The translations under genes were made by a program, and so were the position numbers. DNA of 5,414 nucleotides from Gammaproteobacteria bacterium (lineage in GTDB: Bacteria > Pseudomonadota > Gammaproteobacteria > S144-34), in contig WGBS01000051.1 of the NCBI GenBank assembly GCA_015494165.1, forward strand, positions 1 through 5,414, read 5' to 3'. The notes under the pieces are model-generated. The model had not been told where the DNA came from and did no database searches. It worked only from the letters and a program-made list of their open reading frames with translations. This document shows, in pieces, positions 1-5,414 of this stretch; position 1 is the first letter of the stretch; every line of letters begins with the position of its first letter.

Positions 1-382
1 CGCGCGCCGCGCGCGCGAGGCTCGCCACGATGCGGCGCAGGCGGTCGAGCTCGAGGCCCTCCTCGATCAGCACGTCCAGCGTCAGGTAGCGGGGCGTGGC
101 GCCGGCGACGGCGAGGTCGTTGACGGTGCCGTGCACGGCGAGCGCGCCGATGTCGCCGCCCGGGAACTCGAGCGGCTGCACCGTGAAGGCGTCCGTGGTC
201 AGCACGAGCGCCCCCTCCTCGCCGTCCCACGGCACCGCCACGGCATCGGCCCGGTGGTCGACGAGCAGCCCGCCGAGGCCGGCGGCGAAGACCGCCTCCA
301 CCAGCTCGCGCGTCAGGCGCCCGCCGTTGCCGTGCGCCAGCCCGATGCGCCCGCCGCCGTCGCCGGGGCTCATGCCGTCCAT
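1..382 (-). CDS. hypE: HypE, carbamoyl dehydratase of hydrogenase maturation (N-terminal part, cut by window edge)
   Basis: HypE belongs to the PurM/ThiL-like ATPase family. It accepts a carbamoyl group from HypF on its C-terminal cysteine and dehydrates it to the thiocyanate that supplies the cyanide ligands of the [NiFe] iron. About 127 codons are visible; the family is usually about 330-350 residues, so the C-terminal two thirds, including the expected terminal cysteine, lie outside the left edge. Visible motifs, counted from the ATG at 380-382, are LAHGNGGRL (15-23), TTDAFTV (62-68), the FPGGDIGALAV stretch followed by HGTVNDL (about 73-90), and LIEEG (105-109). These are the ATP-binding and dimer-interface motifs of HypE. 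Two in-frame ATGs compete. The one at 380-382 has GGAGG 10 bases upstream and overlaps hypF by 13 bases. The one at 371-373 forms an ATGA overlap with the hypF stop. I favour the first because of the ribosome binding site. Identity is confident; the start is not. Confidence 0.95.
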   Translation of the reverse strand, partial: MDGMSPGDGGGRIGLAHGNGGRLTRELVEAVFAAGLGGLLVDHRADAVAVPWDGEEGALVLTTDAFTVQPLEFPGGDIGALAVHGTVNDLAVAGATPRYLTLDVLIEEGLELDRLRRIVASLARAAR

Positions 383-2649
383 GCGTGCAGCGCCTCCGCC
401 ACCTGCCCGAAAGCGAGCCCGCCGTCGTTGCCGGGCACGCGCAGGGGCAGGCGCACGCCGATGCCGCGCCCGGCGAGCAGCGCAAGGCAGCGCTCGGCGA
501 GCAGGCGGTTCTGGAACACCCCGCCGCAGAGGCCCACCGTGAGACCCGGCGCCTCGCGCGCCATGCGGGCGGCGAGCGCCGCGACCGCCCGCGCGAGCGC
601 CTCGTGGAAGGCCGCCGCGCGCGCCTCCGGCGCCCGCCCGCCGTCGGCGAGCGCCGGCAGGAGCGGTGCCCAGTCGAGGCGCAGGATCCCGTCGCGACCC
701 GGCCGCCACGCGAGCGCGGGGGGCTCGGCGGGGGTGCCGGCGGCGCGCGCCGCCGCGGCCTCGAGCCGCATGGGGCCCTCGCCCTCGTAGCTCGCCGCCG
801 CGCACAGGCCCGTGAGCGCCGCGGCGGCGTCGAACAGCCTGCCGGCGGCGCTCGTGAGCGGGGCGTTCCGGCCCCGTGCCCACGCGGCACGCAGGAGGCC
901 CACGTCGGCGGGCGCCCCCGGCACGGGACGCTCCAGGCCCGCCTCCCACAGCACGCCGAGGGCGCTGCGCCACGGCTCGCGCGCCGCGCGGGCGCCTCCC
1001 GGCAGCCGGAAGGGGCGCAGGCTCGCCACCCGCCGCCAGGCCCCGGGGCGGCCGAGGAAGGCCTCCCCGCCCCAGAGCGTGCCGTCGTCGCCGTAGCCGA
1101 CGCCGTCCCAGGCGAGCACCAGCCAGCGCTCCACGTCCGGGTGCTCGGCGGCGAGCGCCGAGGCGTGGGCGCGGTGGTGCTGCACGGCGCGCGCGGGCAG
1201 CCCCGCCGCGCGCGCCCACCGGGTCGTGAAGTAGTCCGGGTGCGCGTCGTGCAGCAGGCGGCGCGCGCGCACGCCGTAGAGGCGCTGCAGGTCCGCGGCG
1301 AGGCGCTCGAAGAGCGCCCGCGCCCGCGGCGCCTCCAGGTCGCCCACGTGGGGCGAGACCACCGCGCGCCGCTCCCAGGCGAGCGCGATCGTCGCCTTCA
1401 TGTGACCGCCGGTGGCGAGCACGGGCTCGGGGAGCGCACGCGGAAGCTCGAGCTCGAGCGGCGCCGTGCCGCGCCCGAGGCGCAGCGGCCGCGGCGCGCC
1501 GGCGATCGGGCGCAGCACGGGGTCGTCCGCGGGGCGCACGATGGGACGGTCGTGGTGCAGGAAGCCGTCGGCCACCGCGCCGAGCAGCGCCTCGGCCTCG
1601 TCCGGGTCCGTCACGACCGGATCGCCGCTCACGTTGCCCGAGGTCGCGACCAGCGGCGCGCCGAACCCGCGCGCGAGCAGGTGGTGCAGCGGGCTGTAGG
1701 GCAGCAGCGCGCCCACCTCGCCGAGGCCGGGGGCGATGCCGGCGGCGAGTCCCGCGTCCTGGCGCAGCGGCACGAGCACGATGGGGCGCGCGGGATCGGC
1801 GAGGGCCTCGGCGGCGGCCGCGTCCAGGCGCGCCACGCGGCGCACCACCGCGAGATCCGGGAAGAGCACGGCGAGCGGCTTGGCGGGCCGGCGCTTGCGC
1901 GCGCGCAGGCGCGCGACGGCCGCATCGCTGCGGGCGTCGCACAGCAGGTGGTAGCCGCCCACGCCGCGCACGGCGACGATGCCGCCGCCGCGCAGGCATT
2001 CAAGCGCCGCGGCGAGCGCGCCCTCGCCCTCCGCCGCGCCGCCTGCGCCGCGCCAGCGCAGGCGCGGCCCGCAACGCGGGCAGGCGAGCGGCTCGGCGTG
2101 GAAACGGCGGTCGCCGGGGTCGGCGTACTCGCGCGCGCAGTCCGCGCACAGCGCGAAGCGTGCCATGCTCGTGCGGGCGCGGTCGTAGGGCAGGCTTTCG
2201 ATAATGGTGTAGCGCGGCCCGCACTGGGTGCAGTTGACGAAGGGGTAGCGGTGGCGGCGGTCGCGCGGGTCCTCAAGCTCGCACAGGCACGCCTCGCACA
2301 CCGAGCGGTCCGGCGGCAGGTGCACGCGCGCCTCGCCGTCGCTCGCCGAGGCGAGGATGCGGAAGCCCGCCATCCCCCGCGGCGGCACCTCGGCGCTCTC
2401 GGCGATCCGCGGGCACGCCAGCGGCGGGGCCTCGCGCACGAGCGCCTCCCCGAAGCGCGCGAGCGCCGCCGGCGGGCCCTCGGCGTGGACGACGACGCGC
2501 CCGAGGCGGTTCTGCACCCAGCCGGCGAGCCCGTGGCGCGCGGCGAGGCGGTGCACGAAGGGCCGGAAGCCGACGCCCTGCACGCGCCCCTCCAGCACCC
2601 AGCGGCGGGCGCGCACCGGCACCGGCGCGGCGGCGGCCCCCGCCCTCAC
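370..2649 (-). CDS. hypF: HypF, carbamoyltransferase of hydrogenase maturation
   Basis: HypF is a cytoplasmic enzyme that hydrolyses carbamoyl phosphate, makes carbamoyl-adenylate with ATP and passes the carbamoyl group to HypE. The GTG start gives 759 residues, close to the roughly 750 usual for the family. The domain order is complete. An acylphosphatase domain carries GRVQGVGFRPF (21-31; R29 and N47 are the expected catalytic pair). Two zinc-finger pairs follow, C118/C121 with C140/C143 and C168/C171 with C190/C193. A YrdC-like domain (about 212-395) has KRRPAKPLA and SGNVSGDPV (337-345). A Kae1/TobZ-like domain (about 408-759) has QHHRAHA (490-496), AWDGVGYGDDG (513-523), LCGGVFQNR (707-715) and NDGG (741-744). 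The start at 2647-2649 is chosen because an AGGAG lies 8 bases upstream, it makes a GTGA overlap with the hypD stop, and homology begins just after it; the open frame extends 46 codons further upstream inside hypD. No missing key residue or frameshift was seen. Confidence 0.98.
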   Translation of the reverse strand: MRAGAAAAPVPVRARRWVLEGRVQGVGFRPFVHRLAARHGLAGWVQNRLGRVVVHAEGPPAALARFGEALVREAPPLACPRIAESAEVPPRGMAGFRILASASDGEARVHLPPDRSVCEACLCELEDPRDRRHRYPFVNCTQCGPRYTIIESLPYDRARTSMARFALCADCAREYADPGDRRFHAEPLACPRCGPRLRWRGAGGAAEGEGALAAALECLRGGGIVAVRGVGGYHLLCDARSDAAVARLRARKRRPAKPLAVLFPDLAVVRRVARLDAAAAEALADPARPIVLVPLRQDAGLAAGIAPGLGEVGALLPYSPLHHLLARGFGAPLVATSGNVSGDPVVTDPDEAEALLGAVADGFLHHDRPIVRPADDPVLRPIAGAPRPLRLGRGTAPLELELPRALPEPVLATGGHMKATIALAWERRAVVSPHVGDLEAPRARALFERLAADLQRLYGVRARRLLHDAHPDYFTTRWARAAGLPARAVQHHRAHASALAAEHPDVERWLVLAWDGVGYGDDGTLWGGEAFLGRPGAWRRVASLRPFRLPGGARAAREPWRSALGVLWEAGLERPVPGAPADVGLLRAAWARGRNAPLTSAAGRLFDAAAALTGLCAAASYEGEGPMRLEAAAARAAGTPAEPPALAWRPGRDGILRLDWAPLLPALADGGRAPEARAAAFHEALARAVAALAARMAREAPGLTVGLCGGVFQNRLLAERCLALLAGRGIGVRLPLRVPGNDGGLAFGQVAEALHAWTA
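393..397 (-). promoter_or_regulatory. Shine-Dalgarno sequence of hypE
   Basis: The minus strand reads GGAGG here, inside the last codons of hypF. It lies 10 bases from the ATG at 380-382 but 19 bases from the ATG at 371-373, so it favours the upstream start. Confidence 0.5.
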
Positions 2650-3788
2650 GGGCCCGTCTCCTGCGGAGCCGCCGCACGGCCCGCGCGCACGCCGCCCGCC
2701 CACCAGATGCGGCAGGCGCCCTCTTCCGAGACCATGCAGGGGCCGACGGGCCGGCGCGGGGTGCAGGCGCGCCCGTACAGGCGGCACTGGTCGGGGTAGA
2801 TGCGCCCGAGCACGACCTGCGCGCAGTCACAGCCGGGCGGCATCTCGCCGGCGCGGCGGCGCGCCCCGTCCGCGGGCGCCGGGAAGCGCGCGCGCGCGTC
2901 GTGGGCGCGCCAGCGCCCGCGCAGGCGCAGGCCGGAGCGCGGGATGGTGCCGATGCTGCGCCAGGGCGCGTCCGTCACCTCCATGACCTCGGCGAGCAGG
3001 CGGCGCGCCGAGGGGTTGCCCCCGGTGCGCGCCACCTCCGCGTAGCGGTTGTCGAGGAAGGGGCGGCCCTCGGCGTTCTGGCGCAGCACCGACCAGAAGG
3101 CGGCGAGCAGGCTCTCGGGCGTGAAGCCCGCAACGGCCGCCGGGATGCCGTGGCGCTCCGGCACGAAGCGCCATTCCTCCGGGCCCATGACGGTCGAGAC
3201 GTGGCCGGGGGCCACCAGCGCGTCGAAGCCCGGGCGCCCCGACTCCAGCAGCATGGCGACGGCGGGCCAGGTCAGGCGCCCGGCGAGCAGCAGGTAGAGG
3301 TTGCGCGGCGCGCCCTCGGCGAGCATCGCCGCCACCGGCGCCATGGTGGTCTCGAAGCCGGCGGCGAAGAAGACCACGGGCCGCGGCGCCGCCTCGCGCG
3401 CGATGCGCGCCGCCTCGCACGGCGAGGCCACGGGCCGCACGTCGGCCCCGGCCGCGCGCGCCGCCTCCAGCGTGCGCGGCTCGCGGCGCGGGACGTTGGC
3501 CGGCACGCGCAGCATGTCGCCGAAGGTGACGAGCACCACCGCCTCGTCGAGCGCCAGCCGGATGGCGCGGTGGACGTCCTCCTCGGGGCAGACGCACACC
3601 GGGCACCCGGGCCCCGGGATGAGCTCGATACCGGGCGGCAGCAGGCGGCGCAGGCCGGCCATGGTGATGGCGCGCTCGTGGCCGCCGCAGACATTCATGA
3701 TGCGGAAGCGCGCCGGCCGCGGCAGCGCGCGGATGCGCTCCAGCCAGCGCCGCGCCGCCTCCACCGCGTCCGCCTCCCGCGCGCTCAC
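2646..3788 (-). CDS. hypD: HypD, iron-sulfur scaffold for Fe(CN)2CO assembly
   Basis: HypD pairs with HypC to hold the iron while cyanide and CO are attached. It carries a [4Fe-4S] cluster and redox-active thiols. From the GTG at 3786-3788 it has 380 residues; E. coli HypD has about 373. Motifs: MNVCGGHERAI (31-41) with the iron-site cysteine C34; GPGCPVC (59-65) with C62 and C65; TFGDMLRVP (88-96); GFETTM (144-149); APGHVS (193-198); and a cysteine-rich C-terminus with C320, C322, C335, C342, C350 and C359 in the TPRRPVGPCMVSEEGAC region that should bind the cluster. Variations are CGGHER where E. coli has CGGHTH, an extra cysteine in CVCPEED, and CDCA where the family usually shows C-x-CG. 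The stop and start around hypB form GTGA but lack a Shine-Dalgarno sequence. A second GTG at 3762-3764 has GGAGG 8 bases upstream and would give 372 residues. The downstream overlap with hypF is again GTGA. Family identity is sure; the exact start is not. Confidence 0.97.
   Translation of the reverse strand: MSAREADAVEAARRWLERIRALPRPARFRIMNVCGGHERAITMAGLRRLLPPGIELIPGPGCPVCVCPEEDVHRAIRLALDEAVVLVTFGDMLRVPANVPRREPRTLEAARAAGADVRPVASPCEAARIAREAAPRPVVFFAAGFETTMAPVAAMLAEGAPRNLYLLLAGRLTWPAVAMLLESGRPGFDALVAPGHVSTVMGPEEWRFVPERHGIPAAVAGFTPESLLAAFWSVLRQNAEGRPFLDNRYAEVARTGGNPSARRLLAEVMEVTDAPWRSIGTIPRSGLRLRGRWRAHDARARFPAPADGARRRAGEMPPGCDCAQVVLGRIYPDQCRLYGRACTPRRPVGPCMVSEEGACRIWWAGGVRAGRAAAPQETGP
2658..2662 (-). 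promoter_or_regulatory. Shine-Dalgarno sequence of hypF
   Basis: The minus strand reads AGGAG, 8 bases before the GTG at 2647-2649, within the last codons of hypD. It settles the hypF start in favour of this GTG over the longer frame reaching back to 2787. Confidence 0.65.
3773..3777 (-). promoter_or_regulatory. Possible Shine-Dalgarno for an alternative hypD start
   Basis: The minus strand reads GGAGG, 8 bases before an in-frame GTG at 3762-3764. If used, HypD would begin 8 residues later, leaving a 20-base gap after hypB. The upstream GTG that overlaps the hypB stop has no such motif and would depend on translational coupling. Confidence 0.35.
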
Positions 3789-4540
3789 GTAACGGACGCG
3801 GCCGCGCCCGCGCGCACCCCGGCCACCAGGGCGCGCAGCCAGTCGCACCAGCGCCCGAGCCCCTCGCCCGTGCGCGCCGAGACGCGCCAGACGGGCGCGG
3901 CGCTCGCCAGCGCGCGCACGTGGCGCTCGACCGCCGCGGGGTCGAAGCCGTCCAGCACGCCGAGCAGGTCGCACTTGCTCACCAGCACCAGGTCCGCAGC
4001 GCGGAACAGCACCGGGTACTTGGCCGGCTTGTCGTCGCCCTCCGGCACCGAGACCAGCGCCACGCTGCGGTGCTGGCCGAGATCGAAGGCCGCCGGGCAC
4101 ACCAGGTTGCCGACGTTCTCGATGAGCAGCAGGTCCACGGCCCCGAGGTCCAGGCGGTGCAGCGCGCGGTGCACCAGGTGCGCGTCGAGGTGGCAGGCGG
4201 TGCCGGTGGCGATCTGCACCGCCGGCACGCCGCGGGCGCGGATGCGCTCGGCGTCGTTCTCGGTGGCGAGGTCGCCCTCGATCACGGCGATGCGGAACTC
4301 GCCCGCCAGCGCCTCGACCGTGGCCTCGAGCAGCGCCGTCTTGCCCGAGCCCGGCGCGGACATGAGGTTCACGGCGGCGACGCCGTGGCGCGCCAGATGC
4401 GCGCGGTTGTGGGCGGCGGCGCGGTCGTTGGCGGCGAGCAGGCCCTCGAGCACCTCCACGGTCCGGCGCCCCTCCGGCGCGCCGGCCTCCAGCAGATGGG
4501 CGTTGCCCCCGGTGACGGTGCAGCCGCAGTGCTCACACAT
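3785..4540 (-). CDS. hypB: HypB, GTPase for nickel insertion into hydrogenase
   Basis: HypB is a SIMIBI-class GTPase that hands nickel, together with HypA, to the hydrogenase large subunit. It has 251 residues. The N-terminus MCEHCGC keeps the three cysteines (C2, C5, C7) of the high-affinity nickel site known from E. coli HypB. No histidine-rich stretch follows, so nickel storage of the Rhizobium type is not expected. The P-loop is SAPGSGKT (61-68), followed by VIEGDLAT (86-93). The G-domain metal site is C116-H117 in TGTACHLDA with C148 in ENVGNLVCP; the C116-C148 spacing of 32 matches E. coli C166-C198. EGDDKPAKYPVLF (167-179) is diagnostic of HypB. The guanine-specificity motif reads SKCD (188-191) rather than the canonical NKxD. 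The ATG at 4538-4540 overlaps the hypA stop by 8 bases and has a strong AGGAGG 9 bases upstream. The stop overlaps the proposed hypD GTG by 4 bases. Confidence 0.98.
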   Translation of the reverse strand: MCEHCGCTVTGGNAHLLEAGAPEGRRTVEVLEGLLAANDRAAAHNRAHLARHGVAAVNLMSAPGSGKTALLEATVEALAGEFRIAVIEGDLATENDAERIRARGVPAVQIATGTACHLDAHLVHRALHRLDLGAVDLLLIENVGNLVCPAAFDLGQHRSVALVSVPEGDDKPAKYPVLFRAADLVLVSKCDLLGVLDGFDPAAVERHVRALASAAPVWRVSARTGEGLGRWCDWLRALVAGVRAGAAASVT

Positions 4541-4916
4541 GCTCCGCTCCCTCCTCGCACGCCCGCGGCGCGAGCGCGAGCTCGACGCGCTCGATCAGCA
4601 GCTCGTCGCCCGCCACGAGCCGCGTGCGCCAGCCGCCGCAGGCCGGACAATGCAGGCGGTTGGGCGCGGCGGCGGGGCCGCGCGCACCGCACGCCTCGCA
4701 CTCGACCTCGATCGCGCCCTCGTGCACCACGAGCTCGGCCTCCTGCGCGCAGGTGCCGGCGCGGGCGACGGCGAAGGCCTCGCGCAGCAGCTCCGGCACC
4801 GCCCCCGACAGCGGCCCCACGCGCAGCTCCACGCGCCGCACGGCGTGCGCGCCGTGGGCGGCGGCGATGCGTTCCGCCTGCGCGAGCAGCGCCCGGCACA
4901 GGGCGAGCTCATGCAC
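4533..4916 (-). CDS. hypA: HypA, nickel metallochaperone
   Basis: HypA binds nickel and works with HypB to load it into the hydrogenase large subunit. It has 127 residues, somewhat longer than the usual 113-120. The N-terminus MHE supplies the nickel-binding amine and H2. The structural zinc site is two CxxC pairs, C73/C76 (CEAC) and C90/C93 (CPAC), with 13 residues between them, followed by the family's GDELLIERVEL ending (103-113). The last 12-14 residues (ALAPRAC and an acidic end) extend past the usual terminus and include an additional cysteine, C120. The start codon is GTG at 4914-4916, inside the sequence GTGCATGA that also carries the hypC stop. GGAGG lies 6 bases upstream. The gene is adjacent to and translationally linked with hypC and hypB. 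Confidence 0.97.
   Translation of the reverse strand: MHELALCRALLAQAERIAAAHGAHAVRRVELRVGPLSGAVPELLREAFAVARAGTCAQEAELVVHEGAIEVECEACGARGPAAAPNRLHCPACGGWRTRLVAGDELLIERVELALAPRACEEGAEHV
4550..4555 (-). promoter_or_regulatory. Shine-Dalgarno sequence of hypB
   Basis: The minus strand reads a full AGGAGG, 9 bases before the hypB ATG. It is the strongest ribosome binding site in the window and lies within the codons for the glutamate-rich C-terminal tail of HypA (about residues 121-124). Confidence 0.75.
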
Positions 4917-5154
4917 CGCTCCCCTCCCCCTCTCCGTCCCCGTCCGCGGCGTCGAGCAGGGCCCAGGTCGCGCGCGCCTGCGCCTCGCTGAGGCGCTGGA
5001 TGGCGTAGCCGACGTGCACCACCACCCAGTCGCCGGGCGCGACGGGCTCGTGCTGGAGCAGGAAGAGGCTCACCTCGCGCTCGATCCCGCGCGCGGCGCA
5101 GCGCGCGCGCGTGCCCTCGACGCTGAGGACCCGCATGGGAACGCCGAGGCACAT
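4909..5154 (-). CDS. hypC: HypC/HybG/HupF-family hydrogenase maturation chaperone
   Basis: HypC is a small OB-fold chaperone that binds iron together with HypD and carries the Fe(CN)2CO unit to the immature hydrogenase large subunit. It has 81 residues, in the family range of about 75-95. The N-terminus MCLGVPMRV has the essential C2, exposed after Met removal. H47 in VVVHVGYAI matches the conserved histidine near E. coli H51. Residues 55-67 form the usual C-terminal helix (LSEAQARATWALL). The final 11 residues are a Gly/Asp/Glu repeat-like tail that probably has no fold. The frame is open back to 5226, but the ATG at 5152-5154 is the only sensible start because C2 must follow the initiator Met. 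No clear Shine-Dalgarno precedes it. It begins 10 bases after the PEBP stop, and its own stop overlaps hypA by 8 bases. Confidence 0.96.
   Translation of the reverse strand: MCLGVPMRVLSVEGTRARCAARGIEREVSLFLLQHEPVAPGDWVVVHVGYAIQRLSEAQARATWALLDAADGDGEGEGSGA
4923..4927 (-). promoter_or_regulatory. Shine-Dalgarno sequence of hypA
   Basis: The minus strand reads GGAGG within a purine-only G-rich run (about 4921-4935), 6 bases before the hypA GTG. The same run encodes the repetitive Gly/Glu tail of HypC. Confidence 0.65.
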
Positions 5155-5164
5155 GGCGGCGTCG

Positions 5165-5414
5165 CTAGCGGCGCGCGTAGGTGCCGACGAGCTCGGCGTG
5201 GGCGATGACGTGCCCCGACATGGCACGCTCGAGCGCGTCCTTGGTCGGTGTGCCGAGGTCCGGCAGCACGGTGTCCAGCGCGTAGAGCTTGTGGAAGTAG
5301 CGGTGGCGGCCGATGGGCGGGCACGGGCCGCCGTAGCCCGTGCGCTTCCAGTCGTTGAGGCCCTGGCGCGTGCCGGGCGGCAGCTCCGAGTCCGCCACGC
5401 CCTCCGGCAGGCCC
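5165..5414 (-). CDS. YbhB/YbcL-type phosphatidylethanolamine-binding (PEBP) family protein, C-terminal half
   Basis: The last 82 codons of a gene entering from the right edge are visible. Family members are about 150-185 residues, so roughly half is missing, including the upstream DPDxP motif region and any signal peptide. The visible sequence shows the PEBP hallmarks: GLPEG near the edge, NDWKRTGYGGPCPP, then GRHRYFHKLYALD (the GxHR and LYALD ligand-pocket motifs), and the family-typical ending SGHVIAHAELVGTYAR. PEBP proteins have an anion or phospholipid head-group pocket. The bacterial YbhB/YbcL members have no settled biochemical role, and none is an accepted hydrogenase maturation factor. 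A GTG at 5396-5398 could be taken for a start, but the homology continues upstream of it, so the gene is partial rather than a 77-residue protein. Its stop is 10 bases before hypC, so it is probably on the same transcript. Confidence 0.92.
   Translation of the reverse strand, partial: GLPEGVADSELPPGTRQGLNDWKRTGYGGPCPPIGRHRYFHKLYALDTVLPDLGTPTKDALERAMSGHVIAHAELVGTYARR

Noticed and set aside
1..20. Alternating CG run that could suggest Z-DNA or a repeat
   Set aside because: It codes normally for Ala and Arg codons of HypE in a very GC-rich genome, and similar runs occur throughout the window.
385..2799. An 804-codon open frame on the plus strand
   Set aside because: It runs antisense to the whole of hypF, is dominated by Arg, Ala, Gly and His with no domain I recognise, and is what a very GC-rich gene produces on its opposite strand.
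3789..4100. A long N-terminal extension of HypD reaching to 4100
   Set aside because: It would lie almost wholly inside hypB, is Arg/Gly/Ala-rich and has no counterpart in HypD, which is normally about 370-380 residues.
2901..4991. A 696-codon open frame on the plus strand
   Set aside because: It lies antisense to hypD, hypB and hypA, crosses several gene boundaries and has shadow-like composition. The minus-strand genes have all the family motifs.
3920..5008. A 362-codon open frame on the plus strand
   Set aside because: It is another antisense shadow across hypB, hypA and hypC, with low-complexity Arg/Ala-rich content.
5155..5226. A 24-residue extension of HypC
   Set aside because: HypC function depends on Cys at position 2, and MCLGVP is the classic N-terminus; the extension also overlaps the PEBP gene.
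1..5414. Insertion sequences, CRISPR arrays, tRNAs, attachment sites or terminators
   Set aside because: None was seen. The genes fill the window with gaps of at most 10 bases, and no direct repeats or hairpin-plus-T-run structures stood out on either strand.

Overview
The window is one uninterrupted block of leftward (minus-strand) genes from a very GC-rich bacterium (roughly 75-80% G+C by eye, with codons strongly ending in G or C). It holds a compact [NiFe]-hydrogenase maturation operon. Read in the direction of transcription, from high to low coordinates, the order is: the 3' half of a PEBP/YbhB-YbcL-type gene, hypC, hypA, hypB, hypD, hypF and the 5' third of hypE. The base composition and protein features suit a high-GC proteobacterium, for example a sulfur-oxidising or phototrophic gamma- or betaproteobacterium. 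That placement is an inference; nothing in the window fixes the taxon.

Layout: 5165-5414 is the PEBP-family gene, cut by the right edge. After 10 bases comes hypC (4909-5154), then hypA (4533-4916), hypB (3785-4540), hypD (2646-3788), hypF (370-2649) and hypE (1-382, cut by the left edge). Every hyp gene overlaps the next: 8 bases at C/A and A/B, 4 at B/D and D/F, and 4 or 13 at F/E depending on the hypE start. No intergenic stretch exceeds about 10 bases, so there is no room for internal promoters outside genes, terminators or RNA genes. The operon promoter must lie beyond the right edge or inside the PEBP gene. hypA, hypD and hypF start with GTG.

How the genes work together (established for this pathway): HypF and HypE turn carbamoyl phosphate into a thiocyanate-like donor of cyanide ligands. 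The HypC-HypD complex carries the Fe(CN)2CO unit and delivers it to the hydrogenase large subunit. HypA and HypB then insert nickel. All six conserved maturation factors are encoded here, four of them plus hypF intact and hypE visible only in its N-terminal part. No hydrogenase structural gene and no maturation endopeptidase is in the window.

This is a recognisable, essentially ordinary accessory-metabolism locus, and I found no clearly new system. Points worth a second look are the gene order and universal overlaps, the diverged HypD motifs and ambiguous HypD start, the hypE start choice, the SKCD form of the HypB guanine-specificity motif, Shine-Dalgarno sequences embedded in the low-complexity tails of HypC and HypA, and the PEBP gene joined to the operon.
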